A stretch of 64,000 bases of DNA from Inia geoffrensis (GCA_036417435.1 CM070903.1:52986001-53050000); one strand, 5' to 3'; positions 23,805-36,640 are shown, counted from the first letter of the stretch. The notes: a model not told the origin generated them from the sequence alone. Made by a program: numbers and translations.

Positions 23805-24151
23805 AAACGATTGAGCAGTAAACAGGGTAAGGTAGACATAGAAATTGTCCATCATAAGCGTTTTTAGTTCATATCCAGATTTCTCTCTTAAACCTTCAAG
23901 ACTTTAAGAGGGCCTGTTTGGTTCTCCCTAACTTACTGTAGCACTTGAACTGGAAAACTATAGTAAACCACTGAAAGGAATTAGAGCCAGAGATGATGAT
24001 AAGCATGCAGTCTCATATTCAACAAAAAAAAATCAATGAACTTGCATTAGGTTTTAAATGGTTCCTGTTTATACCCAGTAGAACCTCAGAAAGGAGAGTG
24101 CAAAATCTTATCATCTTACCAGCGTGCATTCTATCTCTGCTGTTTTCTCTG

Positions 24152-24181
24152 CCTCTCTCTCTCTCTCTCCATATATATATA
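24152..24181. repeat. (TC)n(AT)n microsatellite
   Basis: A TC run passes into an AT run, about 30 bp in all. Confidence 0.9.
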
Positions 24182-25911
24182 TTTGTTTCTTTTATATTAT
24201 GTCTCAGTGCGAGCAAGATACAATCCTCTTTGAAGTTGGCATCACAATGTATTTTTGTGAGCTTCTACTTACGGCAGGCTTACATGGCCTAGGATGAAGA
24301 ATCATATATGGTAGAGCCACTTGTCTATAACAAAGTACAAAGGCAGGGGGTAGAAGCAAGATATCAGTTGAACAGTAGGACTTTCAAGATCTATTTCTTG
24401 AAGTGTAGAACACTGGCTCTCTCTTTTTCTGCTCATGCTGCTAAGGTGGTAACTGAATTAATAATTTGATTGCAAGGTATGAAGCTTATTAATAAGGATC
24501 ATGGGAGTGGCAAATAAGAACGAGATTACGGAACAGTGCTGCTGGTAGTTAGTATCAAGCATTAAAGCCACCCCCTCTGCACAATTAAGTTCAGTGCTGA
24601 ACATTTGGAAATGATAGAAGCTAATAAAAAATTGGCTCGGCCTTCCCAAAGTGAGGGAAATGCAAAGCTATGTAGATACTTTCAAAGCTATATAAATACT
24701 TGCAAGTGATGATAGCAGAACTCAGGGCAATGGGCTCATGATTAAACTGACATGAAGAATCTGCAGCTGGAATAATGCAATTCCAGAAAGCAATGTTAGT
24801 AGCACTGACTGGGCAGCCAAGGACTGATCTATGCTGGTTCAAATACTGAAGACCCTGATTTGAATTTCTAACTTTGTTCCTCAGAGAGGTGTCAAAATGA
24901 TTGTAACAATGTGGATTTTCTTTTTTTCCCTACCCTGTAGCCGCAAGCATAAGTTCCATCCACAGTACAAGAATGTCTGTTTACAATTATAATTCCTGAG
25001 TTTGGGAACATTGTTCCTATGTTTCCTTACTTAAGAGAGTATCTGAGTAACCCAAACTCTGAACACTATCCATACCGAATGTCCATGTTAACTCAGGCAG
25101 TCCTAACTTTATTTCATCTCAGCATAGCTATTTTCTGCTGATGAATTAAATAGCAAAGTGTTGTTTCAGGTAGTGTTTTAAGGTTGTGCCCTAGAGAGAA
25201 ATTCAAGCATCAGTTTAGTCAACAGAGCTGCATTTCCTAGCCTACATTTGATTGAATGGGTTCTGTCCACAAAGTGCTTTGGAGCAAAGATGGTAGGTGA
25301 TATATAATAACTAAATAGACAGAACTATATTGGGGCATTTAGGGTGGGAAACAGAATAAACATGCCCATTTATAGATGTTGCCATCAGGCTGTTCGAAGG
25401 GAAACTGGTACAAAACGTGTTGTCAATAAGAGCAGATTCAATAACTCATTGTAACTGATAGAAGCCAAAATCAATCACTTGGGGAAATATCATTTTAAAA
25501 TGTTTATTTGATCATCAGGTTTCATACCCAAAGTAGCCATATTTATTAATTTCCTTTCTCCACATCAGTTTTTATCCCATTTTAGTCTTCTACATTAATA
25601 ATATGTAGAAGTACACATTACATCCTTTCAACAAATCTAAATTGCTGATAATCTCTAAAAATGCCAGGAATAGAACTATCCTATTGATACCCATCAGCCC
25701 AGAATTAGTGGAAATAATATTATTATTTTAAGTCACTAAGTTTTGAGGGTGATTTTTATGTTGCAACATATATCTAAAAACTTAACATAGAAATAAATAA
25801 AACATTTTGAAATTTATTCAGATTTTTAAAAATGTTTCACATTGATAAAATATGACCTCTCAAATTAATATTACAACTCAGTCTCCCACAATATATGGAT
25901 GGAAAAAATCA

Positions 25912-25962
25912 TACACACACACACAATGCCCACACATACACTCATTCTCACGCACACACTAT
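25912..25962. repeat. Interrupted (CA)n microsatellite
   Basis: CA tracts are interrupted by AATGCC and TCATTCT segments, about 50 bp in all. Confidence 0.8.
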
Positions 25963-26099
25963 ATTATTAAACAGAACTAACTCAAACATTAAAAGAATAA
26001 TAAATACTACAGATAAGAGTGGTTCATCCCAGCAAAGCAAGTGCAGTGCTAGGAGTATGATGAAGATCTGAATAATGAGGCATTCTCACATATAATCAG

Positions 26100-26169
26100 A
26101 GGGTGTTTATCTGGTAATTCCATTATTAGGTACTTATCTGATGGGAAGGCTGAAATAAAACTATGGCCT
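26100..26169 (+). mobile_element. L1M fragment, left piece
   Basis: This diverged sequence resembles an L1M 3' end and continues after the SINE that interrupts it. Confidence 0.35.
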
Positions 26170-26501
26170 AGGACTTCCCTGGTGGAGCAGTGGTTAAGAA
26201 TCTGCCTGCCAGTGCGAGGGACTCGGGTTCAATCACTGGTCTGGGAAGATCCCACATGCTGCGAAGCAACAAAGCCCGTGCGTCACAACTACTGAGCCTG
26301 CACTCTAGAGCCCACGAGTCACAACTACTGAGCCCACGTGCCACAACTACTGAAGCCCGTGCACCCAGAGCCCGTGCTCCACAAGAGAAACCACTGCAAT
26401 GAAAAGCCCATGCACTGCAACGAAGAGTAGCCCCCACTCACCGCAAATAGAGAAAGCCCGCATGCAGCAACGAAGACCCAATGCAGCCAAAAATAAATAA
26501 A
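26170..26501 (+). mobile_element. Older, longer CHR-type SINE (CHR-2-like)
   Basis: It begins AGGACTTCCCTGGTGGAGCA, with A and B boxes (GGGTTCAATCACTGG). Its middle contains three copies of CACAACTACTGA at about 26285, 26322 and 26344. The end is AAATAAATAAATA. TATGGCCT flanks it at 26162-26169 and 26502-26509. Confidence 0.93.
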
Positions 26502-26509
26502 TATGGCCT

Positions 26510-26925
26510 TATATATACAAGATAGACTATTGATTGTGGCATTGTGTGTGTAAGAGTTAAAAACTGAAAAATAAAATCTAAATATCCATAAATAAGAAAA
26601 TGATTGATTTATTTTTAAAATCCTTATTAGGCAGAAGTTTACAATGAATTAAATAAGTGCTTATTATCTCTAAGATGGATGAACTGAAGGAAAAAACTAT
26701 GTTATAAAATGAATAGAATACAGTGAGCTGTTGATACTATCTGTATAAAAGGTGTATATGCCTTTTCTTGAATTTGCATACAAAATTTTAAGAAAGAAAC
26801 ACAAGAAAACATTAAAGATATTACAGTAATTAACTTGGTTAGTGGGATGGGGAAAGAGGAGAGAGAAGAGAGAAGTTTACTATTTATATTAAACATTTCT
26901 ATTTGTCTTTGTTATATTCATGAAT
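26510..26925 (+). mobile_element. L1M 3' end, right piece
   Basis: The order resembles an L1M ORF2 end and 3' UTR: ATTGTGGCATTGTGTGTG, AAATCTAAATATCCATAAATA, then near 26810 a CATTAAAGATATTACAG and GTTAGTGGGATGGGG segment, and a T-rich trailer. It is strongly diverged. Confidence 0.5.
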
Positions 26926-26928
26926 AAA

Positions 26929-26929
26929 T

Positions 26930-26983
<54 letters not shown>

Positions 26984-26988
26984 CAGAC
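26929..26988. repeat. (GATA)n microsatellite
   Basis: About 14 tetranucleotide units end in GACA variants. Confidence 0.95.
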
Positions 26989-26989
26989 A

Positions 26990-27290
26990 TTCCATGTTTA
27001 TGCATTGATCTCAGCACTTTCTGATGCATTTACTTATTTTCCTCAAGTACCTCCTGTCATCATTTTTGTTAGGTAGGCAAGGGTTTTTCATAGTATCTCT
27101 CTTTTAATAGAATTTAACAGATTTTATTAAATTTCTTTATCTATTAAAAGAGAGACAATACAAATGTGTACTTATGAAACAATTATTTCGCTTCTAGAAA
27201 TATACTTTAAGACAGTGTTTTGTAAACTATAATTTTATTAATTAGTGGGTGGGGAAAGCAATTTAACAAGTAAAAATCAACATTTTACAT
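26990..27290. other. Unassigned AT-rich stretch
   Basis: No gene or named repeat was seen. Confidence 0.5.
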
Positions 27291-27369
27291 AGAATAGAAT
27301 AGAATAGAATAGAAAGAATAGAATAGAATAGAATAGAATAGAATAGAATAGAATAGAATAGAATAGAAT
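27291..27369. repeat. (TAGAA)n pentanucleotide array
   Basis: About 16 units of AGAAT/TAGAA have a single interruption (AGAAAGAAT) near 27311. The Phe/Tyr/Ser-rich minus-strand frames over it are artefacts. Confidence 0.95.
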
Positions 27370-28531
27370 CAAACAAGAAAATACAAAGTTCATGAGATGT
27401 AGAAAGGGTGAGAACTGTGTTGGGAAACTTTTGATGTATACGAGCATATGTTTGCACATGCATGGATTGTGAAGAATACTCACAACTTAAGGTTTTACCT
27501 TTAAATAATGAAACAGCAGCCAGACACAAGCATGCTGCTACTTTTCCATAGATTGTGATTATTGGCTAAGTAGACTGTACTACACTGTGCCCTGTTTGCT
27601 TTATGTATTTCAGTTCTATGTTACTTGGTGCTAAGTGAGAACTTAAAACTCTAACAACAAGAAAAAGCTTAATAACTTACCAGAGCATAATTTTTGGAGC
27701 CCTTTACAGAGTTGAAGCCACAAGGAAACTTGGTAACCTATATTTCAAAAGGAAAAAAGTCCCTTTGAGAAGTAAAGCACATGGCTTCATTTTGTGTAGT
27801 ACAAGATAGGAAGAGAGGAAGAAGGTAGTCTCCATAAAAGCAAGTAAGAAGGAAACAACTGAAATTTAACAAATTAATAATGAGCTAGTTTAACAGTTTA
27901 GAATACTTGGCAGCCTCACATGTAAGGGGAATTTTCATCCATTCTCCGGGTCTTTTTCACAGGCCTCCGTGGGGTCCTCACAGAAAATTAGTGGCAAAGC
28001 AGAAGACCTGTGGATGCCATCTGGGTGGTGTGGACGTCAAGGGCTGGAGTAGGTTTGAGAGTTGAGTAGCAGCACCTAGAGGCACCGTTTGTGCTTCAGG
28101 ACTCTCATAAGTATGAGATGGTGATCAGTGGCCACTCTAGGACAGGCACAGAATCTGCCCTTGTCTTGGAACCTTCTCTCATACGAGACAAGTCTGCTGT
28201 TAGGGAAGCTGCAGAAGACTTCCTATTCACCAAGACTTGCCATGACACTTGGCAAGATCAGCTACCACTGGGTTAAGCCTGTACTACCAGGCAAAAACCA
28301 TCTGCCAGTGGGAGAGAGGCAGGATACCTAAACATGTTCAAGAGCCTGCACTGATACAAGCAGAATTCATTGCAATGGGGGAGGAGAGAAGGGCTCAGGA
28401 AACATTTTTATGGAGGGAGAATTGGTTGCTTGCCTCTAGAGGAGGAGCAGAAATACTGAGAAAGTCTCACCATTACACTTTACTTGAAATGTGATAATAA
28501 TATTTGAAAGTAGACTCTTATGAATCCAAGA
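27370..28531. other. Unassigned stretch
   Basis: No gene is recognised. The part from about 27940 to 28490 is GC-richer than its surroundings and carries three overlapping plus-strand frames of 61-81 codons (28091-28494) without family resemblance. It could be an old LTR or unique sequence. Confidence 0.4.
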
Positions 28532-28553
28532 TCTATATTATAAAAGTGTAGAG

Positions 28554-29234
28554 CTTCCTTAAAAAACTAAAAATAGGTTACCATATGATCCAGCAATCCA
28601 CTCTTGGGCATATATCTGGAAAAGATGAAAACTCTAACTCAAAAAGGTACGTGCACCCCGATGTTCATGGCAGCACGATTTACAATAGCCAAGACATGGA
28701 AGCAACCAAAATGTCCATCAACAGATGAATGGATGTAGAAGATGTGGTATATATATACAATGGAATATTATTCATCCATAAAAAAGAATGAAATAATGCC
28801 ATTTGCAGCAACATGGATGGACCTAGAGATTATCATACTAAATAAGTCAGACAGAGAAAAACAAATCATATGATACCACTTATATATGGAATCTAAAAGA
28901 AAATGATACAAATGAACTTATTTACAAAACAGAAATAGATTCAGAGACATAGAAAACAAACTTATGGTTACCAAAGGGGAAAGCTGGGGGGTGATAAATT
29001 AAAAGGTTGGGATTAACATATATACATCACTATGTATAAAACAGATGAACAACAAGGACATACTGTATAGCTCAGGGAACTATGTTCAATATCTTGTAAT
29101 AACCTATAAGGGAAAAGAATCTAAAAAAGAATATATATAACTGAATCACTTTGCTCTATACCTAAAATGTTGTAAATCAACTCTACTTCAATTTAAAAAT
29201 AAATAATTTTTAAAAAAACATTTTTTAAAAAAGG
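28554..29234 (+). mobile_element. 5'-truncated L1 3' end
   Basis: This 680-bp piece covers the end of ORF2 (ACCATATGATCCAGCAAT, TTTACAATAGCCAAGACATG, ATGGAATATTATTCATCC) and the 3' UTR (ACATACTGTATAGCTCAGGG, CTACTTCAATTTAAAAATAA) with an A-rich tail. A diverged direct repeat of about 21 bp at 28532-28553 and 29235-29255, starting TCTATATT, is the probable target duplication. Confidence 0.85.
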
Positions 29235-29255
29235 TCTATATTGTAAACACTAGAG

Positions 29256-29448
29256 CATACTTTCTCAACCTTGGCACTATTGACATTTTGAGCCAGATAA
29301 TTTTTTGAGCCAGATACTGCCCTTGCATTACAGTATGTTTAGTAGGATTCCTGACCTCTGCTGTCTAGATGTCAGTAGCATCCCCCAGTTGTGACAGCCA
29401 AAAAGGTCTCCAGTATTGTCAAATAGTCACAGATGTAGAGACCCACTG
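29256..29448 (-). mobile_element. MER5A (non-autonomous hAT-Charlie), antisense
   Basis: It starts at CATACTTTCTCAACCTTGGC and contains the reverse of the MER5A core: CACTATTGACATTTTGAG, AGTATGTTTAG, AGTTGTGACAGCCAAAAAGG, ending ACCCACTG. The flanks CACTAGAG and GCCTAGAC match at five of eight positions, a decayed 8-bp duplication. Confidence 0.85.
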
Positions 29449-29456
29449 GCCTAGAC

Positions 29457-29507
29457 CGATTAGATAGATAGAAGGATAGATAGATGATAGATAGATAGAT
29501 AGATAGA
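29457..29507. repeat. Imperfect (GATA)n microsatellite
   Basis: GATA units are interrupted by GAAG and GATG. Confidence 0.9.
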
Positions 29508-29999
29508 GTTTAACCATAAGCTAATAAAGAAGATAAAATTGAATCATAAAAATAGTCAATTTTTAAAGAGGCAGGAAAGAGAAAAAAAGAACATAGATGG
29601 GTCAAAGAGAAAATAAATAACAATATAGTATTATTTAATGATTTAAGCACCCTCAAATAAAAGTTAAGAATTATATTCCCATTTAATCTCAAAGCACCTC
29701 TCCAAAGTTTGCATTCTGGGTATCTCACATATCAGTGAAGGTGTGGTGATACCTAACCCTCATCCCTGAACTCCTTGTTTTCCCCTCTGTATAGGTCCCC
29801 ACCTAGAGTAATGACATCACATTTTTAAATAGATCACTTAACTCTTCACCAAAAATTCAGGGCTTAGTACCATCCATCAAAAAAAAAAAAAAAAAGTAAT
29901 TTTTTGTTTTGCTAATAGGTGTTTTATTTATTCCAGGTTCACCTTCTTAAGATGCATTTTGACATTACATCATCTCCTTTCCCATAGGATCCATACAGA
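29508..29999. other. Unassigned stretch
   Basis: No gene was seen. An A run of about 18 lies at 29879-29896 without a recognisable retroposon in front of it. Confidence 0.45.
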
Positions 30000-30125
30000 G
30001 CTAAATGAGGACAGGGAACTTAGTCTGTTTTGTTCAATAATCATGTTCAAGTATTTAGAATAGTGCCTTGGACAGTGCCTGGAACATAGAACTCAGGGAA
30101 AAATATTTGTTGAATGAATGAATAA
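30000..30125 (+). mobile_element. L2 3' end
   Basis: AGGACAGGGAACTTAGTCTG, then AATAGTGCCTTGGACAGTGC, CTGGAACATAGAACTC and TATTTGTTGAATGAATGAAT is the classic L2 3' terminus, in sense. Confidence 0.8.
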
Positions 30126-31120
30126 TTGAAATTATACAGTAATAGGTATTTAATTTCCCCTTGAATTCTATCTGCCACTTCCTTATAAAGAAAAGACTTC
30201 ACCTCTCATTTTATGGTTTTTGTTATAATTTTTATCCCCATTACAGATAAAATAAAGATTAACTTATTGATGTATATTTTTGAGTAGAAATTATTACCCA
30301 AAACATAGTTATCATTGCCTAGAAAGAATGTACTTTTTTAAAAATTCAAAATACAATATTCCATCCCTCTAAGAAACTAAAACTTATTTATGGGATACAA
30401 AAAACTGAATATATCTAGAGAATAGCTATAATTTATGAGTCAGTAGAGAATAATCTACTATAAAAATGAAAGATGTGATGTGAGTGTTATAGAGAGCGAA
30501 TCCAGGGAGAATTCCTAGAAAGTTATTTTTTGAATAAAATGTTGAATAAGGTGTTGGAACATGGGTTATCAGCTCAGAAAACAAAGGGTATTCTCTAAAG
30601 ATTAAAAAGCTGACACTAAACATAAGACAATTTAAGCCAAATTTTGTTAGAGTAGAGAAAAATATTAGGAATGAAAAACAAAAAGAAAATATGGAAGCAT
30701 AAGAAAAATTATAGAAATTTAACGCTAAGGTGAGAATATGAGGGAGTTTGCCAATAAATTCAAATACATGTAATTAGACTTTAGAATTGAATTAACAATA
30801 TCTTATAAATTGTTTAGTAAATGTCATTAAGATTCTTCTTAAATATACAGCTTTGGGGCACAGTAAGTCAATTCAGTTATACATCCTTCTACACCAAACA
30901 ATGATGAATATATATAAAAAGTGAAATCCTAAAAGAAAAACACACCTTAAAACTATCATAACTCCCTCTGTAAGCAAGAAATGTAACAAAAGTATGCATT
31001 ACTGAGTCGAAATGAACCATGCATAGGCATGCTAGTCTCCAGTTCAGAAAAATGCAGTGGCAGATGGGAATTCAGCTCCTGAAGGGTCACAGGGGTTAAA
31101 GTCCTGAATACAGGACAGGA
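30126..31120. other. Unassigned AT-rich stretch
   Basis: No gene or named repeat is recognised. Confidence 0.5.
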
Positions 31121-31124
31121 AATC

Positions 31125-31315
31125 AGATGTCAGTGTTTAACAGCTCAAGATCTGAAGGAAATCTGCTTGGGTTCAGCTCCACCACTAACTAACTAGCTAT
31201 GACCCTGGGTAAAATGGGGAAGTTAATAACTATCCCATAGGAGTTGCATGAGGATAAACTGAGCTAACACATGTAGGGCACTCAGAAGAGTATCTGGACA
31301 TCCAGGTACTAGAAC
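31125..31315 (+). mobile_element. MIR SINE
   Basis: The order TGGGTTCAGCTCCACCACTA, GCTATGACCCTGGGTAA, AAAATGGGGAAGTTAATAAC, GTTGCATGAGGATAAACTGA and ACACATGTAGGGCACTCAGA follows the MIR core. Confidence 0.85.
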
Positions 31316-31324
31316 CCACCCCTT

Positions 31325-32805
31325 CTCATTCATTTAAAGATACAGCTCCAGCATTACTCCACTCCCTTCCCATTGAGTTTGTGCTTTCTGCTTTCTGCTG
31401 GATCATTCCTAACAGCATACAAACATGTTGACCTCACTATCCCTTCAATCTGCTCTCCCATTTCTTTCTCCCCTTTGCAGCAAAACTCTTTGAAAGCGTT
31501 GCCACATTAAGGTCTCCAGTTCATCTCCTTTTATTATCTTTTAAGCCCACTTCGAGCACTTTTTCACCTCCATTGCCGCAGTGAAATTTCATGTTAAGGT
31601 CACTAATGACTTCCTTATGGCTACATCCTAAAGTAAATTCTCAGTCCCAATCTTATCTGACCAATGCAACATTTCATACAGCTGATGTTTCCTAGTCCTG
31701 ATAATTTTCCACCCCTTGGCTTCCAAGGCTTTGACCTCTTTTGCTTTTTGCTTCATGGGTTATTTACTCCTTTTCTTTATCCTTTTTAGGTTCTCCCTTG
31801 TCTCCCAGATTACTTAATGTTGTAGTGATGATGCAGGACTCACTTCTAGGCTGTCTTCTCTTCTATATCATGTTCACTCCTTTGATGATCTCATCTAGTC
31901 TCTGGCTTTTAATTCCATCTGTATGCTGAAAACTCCCTAATTTATTTATTTTATCCAGATCTCATTCCTAATTCTAATTCTTAAATCCATTTGCTTACTA
32001 GACATCTCCACTTTAAAATCTAAAAGACCTTAAACTCAGCAGAACAAAAATTGAACTCCTAATCTCCCCAGCTCCACGCCAGAGACTTACTCTATTGTAG
32101 GCTTTACCGTTACAGTTGATGTCAATTCCAACTTTTCAGCTACTCAAGCAAAAAAAAGAAAAAAAGTGGGGGAGGGAGAGAAAGAGAGAGAAGAAAACTT
32201 TGGTTCATTCTTTTCTAACAAAGCAATAAAATCCATTAGCAAGTTCTGTTAGCTATTCCTTCAAAATACATCTGAAATCTGACTACTTCCAGCCATATTC
32301 ACTTCTACCAACCTAATATGAATCACTTTGTTGGACTACTCTAAAGCTTCCCTACTACTCCTGCCTTTACACTCTTATAATCTCTTCTCAACATGGCAGC
32401 AAGAATGCTTCTTTTAATGCTTACAGCAAATAATCTTATTTCTCACCACGCTTTTAGAGCAAAATTAAGTTCTTACAATGGCCTGCAATGCCCCCAAAAT
32501 CTACCCCACATCTTCCCTTTAGAGCCTAAAATCCCACTGCATTTCTCCTGCAAGCAAAATGGACCATCTTACTAATCCTCACGTGTTCTAGGCACACTCC
32601 TGCCTAAGAGTGGTTCCCTGAATATGCTTCTCCCGACTCTCCACTGCACTACCTACCTCATCTGCTTCAAGTGTTTGCTCAGATCTCAAATTCTTAATGA
32701 GGCCTATCCTACCACATTATTTAATACTGCCACTTGCAGTGGAATTAAAACCTTATAATTTATTATATATCCCTGTACCCCTGTCACATAGAAATTCATC
32801 ATAAA
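31325..32805 (+). mobile_element. L2, 3' half, about 1.5 kb
   Basis: The landmarks are those of L2 in sense order: TTTTAATTCCATCTGTATGCTG near 31905, CTAGACATCTCCACTTTAAA near 31999, TTGAACTCCTAATCTCCCC near 32050, TACAATGGCCTGCAATGCCC near 32473 and GTGTTTGCTCAGATCTCAAAT near 32670. The CpG-poor, C/T-rich sense strand fits L2. Confidence 0.75.
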
Positions 32806-33229
32806 CTGAGCAAAAAGTGAGCCACTGGTAAAATTAGAAGGATAAATTAGAAAAACTAATCCTTCAGTACATAGGATGCATTAAAGCAGGGGGTGATGAG
32901 ACATAAGTGAACTAGGTGAGAGGTTCTTGGAAAATCATAGTAAAGCACTGAATTAGTGTGGAGATGGTGAAATAACTGTCAGAGCAGAAATGCAATAGAT
33001 ATTGGGGAAATACATATGGCAATTCATTGGATGTTTTCAAAATACAGATATTAAAATTTTGGATAAATATGGAAAGGAAGTAGTCATTAGCTATTCATTT
33101 ATCCTTGACATCTAATAATTCATCCTAACTAGTATGATTTTACTAGAAATGTATGCATATATACATGGAATTATCTTGTCAGTGCTCTACAATATTGACT
33201 AGAAATTCTCAAAATGCTTTCTTCCCTCA
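32806..33229. other. Unassigned stretch between two L2 copies
   Basis: AT-rich sequence with nothing recognised. Confidence 0.45.
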
Positions 33230-34445
33230 ATAGAGATATTCTTCTGGTATTCTTCCTAGCTTCTGTTTCCCAGTGTCCTGTGCTAGATTTTCTTTCCCAG
33301 GTGACCCCAAAATTATGGTACCTAAGATTCACTCCTAGACATTCTTATCTGATCACGCTATCCATTTTTCCTTAACAAACTAATTTAATAAGTTAATAAC
33401 CTATAAATCTGTATCTGAAGCTCATTTCCCTCTACTCTATTCCAGAGCTATATGTACAAACTCTAAACTATTACCCCCACATACATAACCAAAAGGCCCT
33501 TCAAACACAACATGATCAGAACTAAATTTATCTTCTCAAAAATAATTTTTTAAAATTTCACAACTACAAAATCTGATCCCATGTCAGTGTTTTCAACATT
33601 AGTAATTCATACCACTACCTGCCACCTTATACAAACAATAAATCTAGGAGTCCTCACAGAATCTCCCTTTTCCCACACTTGCCATCTAATCAATCACCAA
33701 GTCCTTTCAATTCCACCTGCCAATTATTTCTCAAAATATTCCACTCCTCTCCTTTCCCATTCCCCCGTATTAGTCTGAGTCACCATCATCTCTCCTTATG
33801 TCTTCACTTCTCCTACCCCTAATCTTCTTTTTACATTGTATCCAGGAAGATATTTTGAAATTAAAATTGGATCATGCTACTCACATGTTAAAAATCTTTC
33901 AATGTCTCCCTATGAATAAAGACCAAAACCATTCTATCCTCATATACAAGATTCTGCATTTATAAATCCTGTGTTTCTCCATTCTCTCTCTCTATATATA
34001 TATGTTATATATAAATCCACATTTTTATTAAAATGAAATATATATGTTGTATTTATAGTAACAGTAGCATATATCATATGCTACTCTTTCTATAAATACA
34101 AGTCTGTTTTTACTTTGGTTTCTTGAAATTACTCCTCTCCCCACCCCTCTCATCTTAAGGGTTTTATCCATGATGTTTTCTCTGCCTGCAAATACTCTAC
34201 ATTTTTGCCAGAGGGGCTGTAAATGGGCTCTCATACTAGGTTCACCCTATTGTTTTAAGTTTCCATTTTATCCTTCACTTCAACTTTTAAAGCACATTAC
34301 ACTTCCAATTTCTAGTTCAATGCTTGTCTTTTCCATTAAACTGTAAGATCAGTCACCATTTGTTCACCATTCTATCCCCAAGGCTCAACCCAGCACTTGG
34401 AGAATAGTAGCCTCAATGTTACTTACTTACTGACTAGTTAATTAA
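33230..34445 (+). mobile_element. Second L2 copy, 3' half
   Basis: The same L2 order recurs: GAACTAAATTTATCTTCTCA near 33520, ACCACTACCTGCCACC, AATCTAGGAGTCCTCACAGA near 33640, CCATCATCTCTCC near 33782, and GGATCATGCTACTCACATG near 33866. It ends with the L2 trailer near 34330-34440 (CTATCCCCAAGGCTCAACC). A TC/TA run lies at 33989-34015. The two copies may be one L2 split by later sequence or two insertions. Confidence 0.7.
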
Positions 34446-36636
34446 TAAATTAATACTGTGTTTGGTTTTTAAACATTTAATTTAGATACATTTCTGTACA
34501 TCTGCTAATGTTAATAAGTAATAAAATACTAGTTTAACATTGCTTTTGATTTTACATTTGTTTTCATATAGTTTGATTCATTGATGTAAAAGAGAAATAA
34601 ACTATAGGTAACTTTATACTCAAGAATTTCCCTGCTGTTTAAGCAAGTCCATGGCATAGAAAGAGCACCTACTTCATTATTTCTTAAGGCCATGGTAAAG
34701 CAGTATTTACACCATGTTGAATCAAGGAAAGCTGAGTTACAAAGAGGTTGCTTAACCAACAAGATCTCTAGGTTAGACACTGGCAAGTAGTAGGCTGTAA
34801 GTCAGGATGAATACAAAAGGGTTTGAATAATACATATCAAAACATTGTAGCCTCAAGTATCACTAAACAGGAAGGCTGAGAAGAACATTTTTCAAGGACC
34901 ACTAATAATCCTATGATATACTTGTGTAGTTTAGAGGATTAGAGCAATTCAGTGATTCACCACACCCACCACTAATCTTTCATTTCCAATGCTATTTATT
35001 CTGATGTAGAATATTAATTAAATCAGTTCTATACAGATATAGTCTCTTGAAGTGCTAAAGCAAACATCTGAAGTGGTCTCATTGAGACTGATATTAATAT
35101 CAGGTTCATCTACAAAATCCCCTGAGTACCTGAAGAATACATTTTAGGTTATGAAAAATACTAGGTTCCAACACTTCAATTTATTCAAGTATTTTGTTTC
35201 ATTTCCATAATCTGTTTTTATGTGCTGCTTTTTCATTTTTAAAAATGGGAGTGAGTTGAAATTAATTGCTTGGTTGCATGAACCTTAATAATTACAAAAA
35301 TCTCATATGGTTTATTTAGCACATTCCATTGAAAGAGATGTTTGTAAGAAAAACTGACTGTAATATGATTTTATGTATGAATCCCCCTTTAGTGGAAAAG
35401 GAGTTTCCTGAACTTTTGGCCAACTGTAATAAAGCTTTATATTTTTCTATTAACCATACCCTAGATGTCATTGACTTTCAAATTTCTTTCAATTCTCAGT
35501 CATAGAGACCACATCGCACTTCAGGACGTCCATTCTTCTACTAAGTTCTCCACTCCACTTCTGAGACCCTTAAAATTTCTGAGACTAATAAAGCATGCAC
35601 ATATACTCCTCCGATCCCTCCTTCTCATCACTTTCATTTTGGACCACAGATGTCCCCCAAACCTGCTACTCAAAAGTGGCTTCTTAAGTAAAGCTCCTGT
35701 CACCCACACAATGCAAGCATTGTTAACAAGCTGCTCGAAGCATACCCTGGATCAAGCCATAATATTTTTAAAATATTCACTAAAGGGATAAGAAAAGTAA
35801 GCTGAGAGAATAGCTTATGTCCCAGCCTAGCTCTCAGCAAACTGACACAAGGAAAACCAACTCAGACTCCACCAAAGTTTAGTGTCACAGTGCAGCTCTG
35901 CTTCCATCCTGGAACAAAAAGAAATTCTGCTCCAATCCAAGACTTCAACATCTCTTACTCCAGAATTTAACTTTTCTCAAGAGAGGGAGTTTTTAATTAT
36001 TTTATAGGGAAATTCCCATTTCCACCTATAAAATAGGATCTGGGAATCAAGATAATCATATGTATCTGGCTTTTAAAATATTACATAACATTCCATGTGG
36101 GATACTAATAACGCAGCACAAGTTGGACTGTGACAGCCTCAATCTGGCTAACGGCCTTTCTTCTATTATGGGATGAAGACACTATCAGATTTACATATCT
36201 TTCCTGGAGTGATCTGTTCTTCCAATAAACGCAAGTAAATGTTTGGATGTAAAAGAACACTACCTCCCAAGGACAAATAATAGTTTTCAGTCATGGGATA
36301 GCATATATCCAGGTCCAAGGAAAAAAAGTTCATTTCTCTATCTCTGCAGGGATACAGTTTTGCATAAAATAAACCTAACTTCTATCATTAAACAGAACAC
36401 ATTTGGTTGGAAGCAGCTGCATTTTGATTACTTCTCTCCTCAAGGTTACACTGTAAGGGGAGTGTAGCTATTTGCTTTATATATGCATGAGTAAAAGAGC
36501 AAACCAGAGTAACAAGTTCCCTATTCAATGTAAAGAAATATAAAGTCCAGTTTCTAGCCCCAATCACTGGAACTTCCAGCAAAACCAAAAGTGGCAGTTT
36601 TAAACTTTCAGCATTCTAAAATTCAGTCTTCATTAT

Positions 36637-36640
<4 letters not shown>
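34446..36640. other. Unassigned stretch
   Basis: No gene is recognised. The longest frame (35465-35791, plus, 108 codons) lacks family resemblance. Confidence 0.45.

Larger units (their letters stand above)
23818..26099. other. Unassigned stretch
   Basis: No gene is recognised and no open frame exceeds 100 codons. It contains two microsatellites, listed separately. The rest may hold repeats too diverged to name. Confidence 0.45.

Noticed and set aside
26929..27369. Regularly spaced repeats resembling a CRISPR array
   Set aside because: These are simple tetra- and pentanucleotide microsatellites without spacers, in a mammalian genome.
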